Below are positions 55,619 to 64,000 of a DNA stretch of 64,000 bases, one piece after another. Below the pieces are notes generated by a model that was not told the origin of the DNA, did no database searches, and saw only the letters and a program-made list of their open reading frames with translations. A program made the translations under genes and the position numbers. Position 1 is the stretch's first letter. Every line of letters begins with the position of its first letter. Source of the stretch: Lactuca virosa (taxonomy: Eukaryota; Streptophyta; Magnoliopsida; Asterales; Asteraceae); contig CAKMRJ010003334.1 in the NCBI GenBank assembly GCA_928212115.1, positions 142,001 to 206,000 of the forward strand, written 5' to 3'.

Positions 55619-55945
55619 TTTGATCTTGTATACCCAATTTATTATCACATTTTGTTTATAACAATGCGTTAGTTATCATTTGTATATCTTGATCTTGTAT
55701 ACCCAATTTATTATCACATTTTGTTTAGAACAATGCGTTAGTGATCGTTGGTATAATTTAGTATGTTCTTCTGTTATAGTATATAGTATGTTCTCAGTGT
55801 TATCGTGTATTGTATCTTCCTCCCTGTTTCTCTTTATAGTATGTTCTCTATGTTATCGTGTATTGTATCTACCTCCATGTTTCTCTTTATAATATGTTCT
55901 CTATGTTCTAGTGTCTAGTATGTTCTCTCTGTTCTAGTGTAAACT
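55619..55945. repeat. Two short tandem arrays (69 bp and 53 bp)
   Basis: TGATCTTGTATACCCAATTT starts at 55621 and 55690. TAGTATGTTCTC-type units start near 55784, 55837 and 55890. Both lie in the part of copy 2 absent from copy 1. Confidence 0.85.
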
Positions 55946-56159
55946 CAACCCCTAAACTATACCTATTATAGTTGACTATTATGTTTACTTGAACTGATAC
56001 TGACTTGAAGAAAAGACTCATTTTATCTACTAAGTTATGATTGTACTTTAAAAACGGAGTTTTGTAAACTATAAAGTAACATAACTTTAAAAGAGTTTTT
56101 GAAATGTTTTGATCACTTATAAATACATAAGCAATCTTTTAAAAGATGTTTATAACAAA

Positions 56160-56520
56160 AAATTTACACAATTATCATTGTGTCCAACTTGTATCCCCCC
56201 CTAAAAGCATTTAAAACAGTTAAAAGATTGATTATCGGGTATGAACTCACCTTATGTGGGTGATTCAATCGAATAAGCGCGTAAGGATGAGAAGTTCCAC
56301 GAATGAAGTCCCGAGACACAAACGAATCCTAAATGACATATAATGGCATATATTGGCATGAATATAGTGTTTTAAAAGCAACTACATGCAAGGAAACACC
56401 CTTAGGGACTAGGAAACACTTGGACTAAGTGTTAGAATCACATGTGATTCATCAAATGGGTGTATACGGCCACAAAATGGTGTGTACGGCCATGGAGTGT
56501 ATAACCATACACTCATGGTA
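56160..56520 (-). mobile_element. Probable Gypsy LTR fragment
   Basis: TTGTATCCCCCCC, CGGGTATGAACTCACCTTATG and CGAATAAGCGCGTAAGG recall, on the minus strand, the GTGAGTTCATACCCC region of the LTR at 1-2183. Ends are not defined. Confidence 0.35.
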
Positions 56521-57156
56521 AAATATGCACAAAAGGGTGTTTCAACATACAAAGACACAACAGGTATTTGCAATGCAAACGTAAAAAATAGGTACTTTGG
56601 AAAAGGTTTTTATAACTGCAAATAAGGAATAAACAGGAATAAGGAAATAAAGAAATCGATGATTTGAAACGTATGATCGTTAGCCTAAATTTCAAAATTT
56701 CAAATTTATTCAAAATTTAAATTTAAATGTCAAACAGAAAAGGATAATTGTATCGAGTTATTTTTGCCAGTTATATGCGTTTTATATAAGATGATTATAT
56801 GATTGGTTATATGATAATATTAGTATTAATTAGTATTAATTTTTGTAGATTATGAGTCCTTTTTTATAGGGATTCGAATGGAATGAATGCAGCTAAATAA
56901 AGATATTAGATGTTAGATAATATTAGATAATAATGAAATGATATGAATGATTTCTGAATAATGAGTCTCTAAGTCAATTGATGATTTAACTGGAATGCTA
57001 AAATGTAGGAATTGATTTGTCGATGGAAGAAGGAAATCAGTGGGCGGGAAAATGAGAAAGCAGAATGATGGTGAGATGACACGTGGCAGAAGGTAGTGGT
57101 TAAAAGCTGACACGTGGTTGATCTAGGAGTCTTTTATTAAGAATAGAGAATAGAGA

Positions 57157-58015
57157 TTAACATATTTTGTCATATGGTTTTAACAGATGGCTAAATATGG
57201 GCATATTTTATAAGATAACAAAATTATGGTTTTAACATTTGCATGAAACAAAACCCGTTAATACTGGCACATTCCTAATAACCATAAAAGATAAGGGTTA
57301 TCTTGGTAATTAGGCACTGCCTATACACTCGATTGTTTTATTTCTTAGATAAATGAGAGTTTGTTGGAAACTGTGTAAAAAATTAAACAAATTAATATAC
57401 TTAGACATTATGGGGAGTTTATCATCAAAATAGGAGTGGTAGTTTCAAAAATATTTACTAGATTAGTATTTTTTTTCTTTCATTTTTCCTCTATTTTCAG
57501 TTTTTCTTACTGTTTTTATTTTAAATATCAGTATTTCTTTCCTCTTTTATTTTAGTTTTTTTTTTTTTTGTTTTTTTAATATACGTTAAACTATTTTTTT
57601 TAATAAGAAAACTATCATTTTCTAAAACATTAAAACAAGACAAATATCACTTATTTTATTTAACTACAAAACTTTAACAAAATTCCTAATTTAATCACAT
57701 AAAATTTATTTATTATTATATTTTAAGCTTTGTAAAAATTAAAATGATATAAAGTTTTTTTTTTTTTCCGATTACACTTGTGATATGGAAAATCATTTTA
57801 AAATATAAGAATTATTAAAAATCAAGTCACATTCAATAGTACATATTCAAATACTTTTCAATGGTATAACATTAAGTTTTTTTTTTCTAACAAAACATCG
57901 CTGATAGTAAGTTACAATGAGTTTTTAAAACTGTAAGACGTAAGAATATTGTAAAATTTTTTATGAAGAAATGTTGTCCGATGTTTAATTTGGAGTTTTT
58001 TTCGGGTGGTTAAGT
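57157..58015. other. AT-rich stretch without recognised feature
   Basis: There are homopolymer T and A runs but no ORF, repeat end or RNA gene that I can support. Confidence 0.6.
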
Positions 58016-58024
58016 AAAAAAATA

Positions 58025-58425
58025 GAGTAAATTACACGAATGGTCTCTATGGTTTGGGGTAATTTGCGTGTTTGGTCCCTAACTTATTTTTTTAACTCGG
58101 AAAGTCCCTACTGTTTGTTTTTGTTACGCACTTGGTCACTACTGTTTGTTTTTGTTACACGCTTGACCCATGTCTTACCTAAAAAGACTATTATTTAAAT
58201 AGGGAAAAATGATAGGATAGGTAAGGTAAGGTGAATGAGGTGGGGTTGGGGGTGTGTTTATTTAAATAAATTAAAAAATCAAGGGCAAAATAATTTTTTT
58301 AGGTAAGATAGGGACCAAACGCGTAACAAAAACAAACCGTAGAGACCTTCCGAGTTAAAAAAACAAGTTAGAGATCAAACACGCAAATTATCCTAAACCA
58401 TAGGGACCATTCATGTAATTTACTC
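58025..58425. mobile_element. MULE-type MITE 2 (401 bp)
   Basis: It has the same GAGTAAATTACACGAATGGT termini and long inverted arms as MITE 1. A 9-bp target duplication AAAAAAATA is at 58016-58024 and 58426-58434. The core (GATAGGATAGGTAAGGTAAGG and neighbours) is in reverse orientation relative to MITE 1. Confidence 0.9.
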
Positions 58426-58434
58426 AAAAAAATA

Positions 58435-58937
58435 TGAAACTCTAAGGGCAAGTTTAGTTACAAAAAATGAGTTGTTTTCAATTTTTTTTTTTAAAAAAAA
58501 TGAAAATTTTAAAAGGGTGTTTAGTTCAACATTTATTTCTAATTATGTAATGGAAAATGAAAAAGAAATTGTTTTTCAAAATCACAAAGAACTTGAAATA
58601 TTTTTAGAAAACCGACAACTATTGTTTTTTTTATATTTTTCTAATTCCAAATTTCTTATTCTAAAATATTATGAAATTTGATCGATAATGCCATAATATC
58701 ATTGTAATCACTAAACTTTTATTTTCATGTTGTAAAAATTTCAAAATAATAAAACATAAAGTAATGTTTAATAATATTGTATCTCATGAATTACAAAACT
58801 GCTATGATAATATATACATATCCAAAGCTTTGCCACTTTAACCAACACTATGCATGTAACACACTGTTTCAGGCTGTTTCTCAAATTGGGGCCGTGACAC
58901 GAACATCAAGTATTATAAGGCTTCAGACTTTGGGGAA
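58435..58937. other. AT-rich stretch without recognised feature
   Basis: A short plus-strand frame at 58472-58681 is a low-complexity Phe/Lys/Asn product of AT-rich DNA. Nothing else is supported. Confidence 0.6.
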
Positions 58938-59401
58938 CACTAGTACAAAAATGACCTACGATCATACTTTTCGAAAAACAACCTCTTACATTTTTTATTA
59001 AAAGTGTGGCCAAAGGTCACTAAAAAAAATTAGAGACTGTTTTTGGATATATTTAAATTAGTTCGTGTGTCCATTGTATAGATAATCAAAACTTTAATCA
59101 CACTTAATTATGTCAAATGTGACAATTATTAGCCACACTCGAACACTGTGGCCTTATGTCACAATCTGCCACGATTACTGATTAACATTATGATGCTTTT
59201 TTTATATGAGATAATTTACTGATTAACATTATGATTTTTTTATATGAGATAATAAATAAATATATGGTGACATGAAACAATTGTACATGTTTTCTGCATC
59301 ATGGTGCATTTTCAGACACATCATATCCAATGTAGCTAATATCTGATACATATGACCACATTAAATATTTGTGTGTGTCCATAGGGTGGTGTTTACTAGT
59401 G
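58938..59401. mobile_element. Possible CACTA-like MITE
   Basis: Starts CACTAGTACAAAAATGACC and ends with TTACTAGTG, an inverted CACTAGTA. Subterminal GTGTGGC/GGTCAC repeats occur inside. No 3-bp target duplication matches, so the boundaries are uncertain. Confidence 0.35.
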
Positions 59402-59662
59402 ACTTAGTAAAGGAAAGAAAACAAGTTACTTTTAGTGGTTTATGGTCATTTGCCTTTTATTATGTGTGTCAAAAAATGATGTGTGTCGAAAAATGATGAA
59501 TTGACTTTGAAAAAAAACAAACATTATGACTGTAAGATGCAAACCGGTTCATTTTTGATCAACATGCTAAGTATAGACGTAAACAGTCAATATGAGCAAA
59601 CTGGTTCATTTTGTTCATATCGACAAAGTGAGAAAAGTCCTTAAAATCTAATGGTATGATAT

Positions 59663-59902
59663 AGGTTTCTCCAATTTCAATCCCTTTTTTCTGGACACCA
59701 TTAACATGTGTATCTTCTGAAAACTTTTGCTTCAACTCTGGACATTTTTGCCCTTAAGGTGGCGACAAGGTTTGCTCCAACTTAGGTTTCTCCAATTTCA
59801 AGTCCTTTTTGGACACCATTAACACGCATATCTTCTGAAAACTTTTGCTTCAATTCCAGACGTTTTTTCCCTTTGAGGTTGTGACAAAGTTTGAGGGCTT
59901 GG
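59663..59902. repeat. 121-bp tandem duplication
   Basis: AGGTTTCTCCAATTTCAA starts at 59663 and 59784, with about 85% similarity through CATATCTTCTGAAAACTTTT. Confidence 0.85.
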
Positions 59903-60890
59903 TTATGATAGATCATGCATACTGAACATTGGGTACATTAGGTACATTTGGAACAACAAGTGTGGATTTATTAAAAATAAATAACTTCTTTTGGTGGCTT
60001 TTAATGCTTCTGTTGTTTGACTCCAAGTTTGTGGTTTCAAAAATAAATTCTGAAATTTTTTGTAATTGTACAAGCACTAGCAACATAACAAGAAGGGATA
60101 ATTGTAGACCCAACACATAAAGTAGCTAAAAGAAGCATCCATTTCCTACTTTTATAGATTAAAGAGAACAAATAAGGGAAGTTAATAAGTAAGATAGAGC
60201 CTAGAAATAGATATTACTTTTACAGAAACCCTTCAAAGACTTGGCTGCCTAGTTATTGCCTCCATAGTCGTTGCTTCCAGGGGACATGGCCCGCGCTGAC
60301 CGTTTAAGGGTACATCTACTAGTTCAAGTTAATTGTAGATAGTAAGGGAAAAAGGTGATTGAAATTGGTGAAGGTGCCTTGAAGTGCGTGGTGGTTCTGA
60401 TGGAGGTCAGGTATGGTGGCAAAGATAAGAAATTACCGTCAATAACAGAGGGGGCGATTAGAAAGCGAGATGTGAGTACTTCAACAATTTTGGGAGGAAG
60501 GATGACTCTAACTGCCATACATTGTCGGTAACGATGAAAGATGGCAAGCTGGGGAGAAGACTATTGATCGGGTTCTCGGAATCAACTAATAAGGAGACGT
60601 TGAGCAACGATGTACCTAACAGGTGAAGAAGATCATAGGGGAATAATCGATTTCTTATGGCGGTGGGAGTAAGCTCTAAAATTGTAACTGATTAAAATTT
60701 ATTATCCCTAACAGGCGGGAATGGGGAATTTTTTTTAAGGGAAAACCAAAATGAAAATATCTAACATCTTAATTATGTACATATTAATTGGTTAGTATTA
60801 TACTTTCGATAAAAAATATATTTAATACATTAGTTATTTACTAAACTCTCAATTCAAATTTTTATCTATGATAAAATTGAAAATTCTCTA
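59903..60890. other. Unassigned stretch
   Basis: I see no gene, repeat terminus or RNA gene here; ORFs are short and lack recognisable motifs. Confidence 0.5.
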
Positions 60891-60892
60891 CG

Positions 60893-60894
<2 letters not shown>

Positions 60895-60933
<39 letters not shown>

Positions 60934-60936
60934 TAG

Positions 60937-60978
<42 letters not shown>
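60895..60978. repeat. (TA)n microsatellite
   Basis: Nearly pure TA with one GTATAGA interruption. Confidence 0.95.
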
Positions 60979-60979
<1 letters not shown>

Positions 60980-61044
60980 CGTTCAATCGAGAACGCTACT
61001 TATTGCGAAAATATTTGAGAACAAAAATCATTCTTTAATTTGCA

Positions 61045-61975
61045 AGGTGGCACCACCTATCACCCACCAATCACCCATCATCGCCACCTATAACTCACTA
61101 GCCACCAACCACCACCCATCACCACTACCTACCACCATCACTACAACCAACAACCCACTATAACTACCCACCACTATCACACATCGTCACCACCAACAAC
61201 AACCACCCGCCACCACCCATCACCACAACCTACAACCCACTACCACCACCAACACCTATCACCACCACCCACCTCCACCTCTCATCACCACCAACGCCAC
61301 CACTACTACCCACCACCATCCCCACTGCCACCATCACCATCACCATCACCACTATCACCATTACCCATCACCACCACCATCACCCGCCACTACCACCATC
61401 CTACCCACCACCATCACCATCACCCGTCACCACCACCCTACCCACCACCATCATCATTACCCGCCACCACCCATTACCACAACCACCCATCACCACTCAC
61501 CACCATCACCACCCACTCATCTCCACCACCCGCTACAACCACCCTACCCCACCAACCACCATACTTACCATCCATCACCACCACCCGCCACCACCACCAC
61601 CCACCCCCATCAGCATCGCCTGTCACCACCACCCACCTATCGCCACCAACCACCTCCACCACTTACCACTACCACCCTCACCACCGTCACCACCACCCAT
61701 CACCATCACCAACAACCACCTCCACCACCATACGCCACTACTACTAACCAATACATACCACCACCTACCGATACCATCACCATCACCACCACTACCACCA
61801 CCATACCCACCAACATCAACATCACCCGCCACCACCACTCTACCCACCACCATCCCCATCACCCGCAACTACCACCAACCACCACCCATCACCAACCATC
61901 ACCACCTCCACCACCAGCACCACCACCATCACCCACCTCCACCACCATCCACCATTACCCCATCACCATTACAAA
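61045..61975. repeat. CAC/CCA-rich low-complexity tract (930 bp)
   Basis: Degenerate CACCACCATCACC-type repeats on the plus strand, almost without G. Long G/W/V-rich frames on the minus strand (61474-61868) are products of this composition and not genes. Confidence 0.92.
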
Positions 61976-61984
61976 TGTATTATA

Positions 61985-62485
61985 ACTTATGATGTATAGC
62001 TTAATGCATAAGGCTTACGAATAATTAGGAGTTAGGGTTTAGGGATTATGTATTATTACTTGTGATTTATGGTTAGCCTAGGGCTTAGGCCTAATAGCTA
62101 ATGAGTTACGACTTATGACTTAAGGCTCAAGGCTTGTAGTTTAGGGATTATGCTTATGGTGTATGGATTATGTATTAGGGTTTACGATTTATGGCTTATT
62201 GCTTAAGGATTAAGGCTTATGACTTATAACTTGTGGCTTATAGCTTAGATATTATGGCTTATGGCTTATTGCGTACGACTTAAGGATTAAACACTTATGG
62301 CATGGGGATTATGATTAGGTAATATAAGTTAGGGATTATGCCTTATGTCTTAGCGCTTTGGTATTAGGTCTTAGGGATTATGTCGTATGGATTAGGGCTT
62401 AGGGTTTGTGAGGTAAAACTTATGGTTTATAGCTTATGACTTATGGTTTATGGCATATAACTTATGGTTTATAGGGATTAGGTCT
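61985..62485. repeat. Degenerate TTAGGG/TTATGGC-type repeat tract
   Basis: Motifs such as TTAGGGTTTAGGGATTATG (near 62030), GGCTTATGAC and AGGGATTATG recur with irregular spacing. The tract resembles a decayed plant telomere-like or related G/T-rich repeat. Confidence 0.6.
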
Positions 62486-62582
62486 TCTAGCACCACCACT
62501 ACCACCACCTCCATTGCAACCATCACCTCCACAACCTGTAATTTAAATAATCATATTAATATGGCGTATGCATATTTTTGTA

Positions 62583-62589
62583 ACATACA

Positions 62590-62620
<31 letters not shown>

Positions 62621-62624
62621 GCAC
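62583..62624. repeat. (CATA)n microsatellite
   Basis: About nine CATA units, followed by further CATATA-rich DNA. The open frame across it encodes only His/Tyr/Thr repeats. Confidence 0.93.
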
Positions 62625-62770
62625 ACATGTATACAAATATATACATACATATAACTACAAAACAAACTTCATTTTATTTACAAACTATAATGCATATGTA
62701 TATACAATATATACACATATACATATACAAATTAATATATTTTTTTAACAATAATTAGATTATTGAGATT

Positions 62771-62819
62771 ATATATATATATATAGAATATATATATATA
62801 ATATATATAATATATATAT
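62771..62819. repeat. TA-rich microsatellite
   Basis: TA runs with AGAATA and ATAATA interruptions. Confidence 0.85.
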
Positions 62820-62968
62820 CAAAATTTTCAAAATCAATATATTGGGAAAATTCAAAATTGAAGATTTGTCAAAATTTTCAAATTGAATATATTCAGAAAA
62901 TTTAAATTTGAAGATTTGTCAAAACATTCAAATTTAATATATTCCTAAAATTTAAAATTGAATATTTG
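62819..62968. repeat. 50-bp tandem repeat, three units
   Basis: Units 62819-62868, 62869-62918 and 62919-62968, each from TCAAAATTTTCAAAT-like to GAAGATTTG. Unit length is exactly 50 bp, with point differences. Confidence 0.9.
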
Positions 62969-64000
62969 TTAATACTGCATATTGAAAACATCACTCATAT
63001 CGCCCCTAATTCCCATTACCCTCGACATAATCTGAACCGCTAGGGTTCATGCGTTCGTTGTTGTCTCATGGGTCACCATTGCCTCGTTGTCCCTCCACCC
63101 TGGTTTCTCTACAATCCCCCTTAGCCCATATCGTCGTCGTTTTTCCCATTGGTGTTTTCTCTGTTTTCGATTTTGGTCTTCATCTCGACGGTACAAGAGT
63201 TTAGAACACGAAGACTGTGTAAAGGAAGCCCTAAACATGTTTTATTTGATATTACGGATTAGGTGATACTCTTGTTCAGGCATACAGGAAAGAAATTGAA
63301 TCCAATTTGCTACAGTTTGAGGAAAGAACACGAAGATTGTCGCACCGAATAACATTTGAGACAGTCGCACCCATCTAAGGTTCGTTTTTGTTAAATTTTT
63401 TCTGCTGTCGATTTTTTATCCTGCTGTCGAGCCCTCCCTTGATGTCAATTTTTTTCGTAGCTTTCATTATTCTTCTTTTTCCCTAGTTTTTGTTATATTA
63501 TTTTGTTGGTTTTATCAATTGATGCATAACACACTCATAAAAGAGTTGTAAAATAGAAATTTGTTTACCTTTGAATGTGAAATATGAATTGATTTTGAAT
63601 GAAATAACGAGGAGTTATATTCTGTAACAGTTTTTCTATTCAATTGCTCATTATGTGAGTTTCAAGAATTACAAACTCCAATTTTTATGTACTGTAATAG
63701 TTTGCTTACCTATGTGCTTGTGCTTATCAGTTGAACCTAGATGTTATTCTTAAGATGCTTATATGATAACTAGAACAATTTGAAGGTGTATATGTTTATT
63801 CAATTCTGTAATAGTTTGAAAGTGCATGATTTTTTTGAATGAAGTTCTTAAGATGCTTATATGAAAACTGGAATGTAATTTAGGTTATGGACCCCAACAA
63901 TGTTAATCTTGTTGATTCTGAAACATAAAAAAAAACCTTAAGCCTAAACTTCGTAATATAAAAGGAAATTATTTTTTGGTAATTTTACACATATAAGCAG
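62969..64000. other. Unassigned right end
   Basis: TC-rich sequence at 63000-63240 and a duplicated block (TTCTTAAGATGCTTATATGA at 63748 and 63845) are the only structure. ORFs are short. It could be the 5' region of an element or gene continuing to the right; I cannot decide. Confidence 0.4.

Larger units (their letters stand above)
54328..57038. repeat. Repeat Y, copy 2 (interrupted)
   Basis: The left 1.24 kb matches 48804-50025 and the right 0.5 kb matches 50390-50870. Between them, 55568-56544 is different sequence. Confidence 0.85.
52160..57156 (-). mobile_element. Helitron, about 5.0 kb, minus strand
   Basis: The 5' end is TCTCTATTCTCTATTCTT at 57156 (minus strand), preceded by A. The 3' end is CTAG at 52160, followed by T, with the palindrome-like CCATGGTGCCCACGG about 10 bp before it. 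This gives the A|T target layout. A helicase C-terminal remnant lies near the 3' end, and repeat Y copy 2 with PILS exons fills the 5' half. Ends were assigned by motif only; insertions inside (AT tracts, LTR fragment) are likely. Confidence 0.6.

Noticed and set aside
61474..61868. Long minus-strand frames rich in Gly, Trp and Val
   Set aside because: They are the reverse reading of the CAC-rich tract; composition alone explains the absence of stops.
62450..62758. Plus-strand frame with His-Thr-Tyr-Ile repeats
   Set aside because: It reads through the CATA microsatellite; no domain and no conservation evidence.
63888..63940. ATG with MDPNNVNLVDSET near the right edge
   Set aside because: The frame closes after 14 codons and nothing downstream in the window supports an exon.

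Overview
The window is repeat-dominated nuclear DNA of a plant. I infer a eudicot and guess Asteraceae; that guess is recall, not proof. No intact single-copy host gene is supported. Nearly everything is transposable elements in several states of decay, and most recognisable coding sequence lies on the minus strand. || Positions 1-45616 are a stack of nested LTR retrotransposons. The outermost layer is a minus-strand Ty3/Gypsy element, of which only the 5' LTR (42571-45616), primer-binding site and leader are in view. Ty1/Copia element II (5' LTR 41521-41878) sits in that leader and runs leftwards out of the window. Element II carries two younger Copia insertions. Element III (25578-41499, duplicated target GATTC) is in its leader. 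Element I (3330-16972, duplicated target CGAAG) is in its RNase H region. Element III itself contains two solo LTRs (35551-37740, target GGTTC; 38266-39040, target CTTTG). A further Gypsy-type LTR (1-2183) cuts element II at the left edge. The 3' pol module of element II exists as a tandem array of about 1.7-kb units. || The Copia elements share an enlarged layout: gag with a CCHC knuckle, a long gag tail, protease, integrase, a linker with repeated EGE codons, and RT-RNase H. In elements I and III a long spacer follows, then a large accessory reading frame of about 1,150-1,250 codons that ends just before the polypurine tract. This accessory frame, in the position where some Copia lineages carry an env-like gene, is conserved in both families although they are otherwise well diverged. 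It is the most interesting content of the window. All copies are broken by stops or frameshifts. || Positions 45617-47160 hold a strongly decayed Copia pol. Positions 47378-57156 hold Helitron-like DNA: a candidate 3' terminus at 47378 and a nearly 5-kb minus-strand Helitron at 52160-57156 with a helicase remnant. This region also has two copies of a captured three-exon fragment of a PILS (PIN-LIKES) auxin-carrier gene, CACTA-type termini, and a 602-bp duplication. Two MULE-type MITEs with 9-bp target duplications lie at 47858 and 58025. || Positions 58426-64000 are AT-rich or low-complexity DNA: a possible CACTA-like MITE, a 930-bp CAC-rich tract, a degenerate TTAGGG/TTATGGC tract, microsatellites and a 50-bp tandem repeat. 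I see no gene there.
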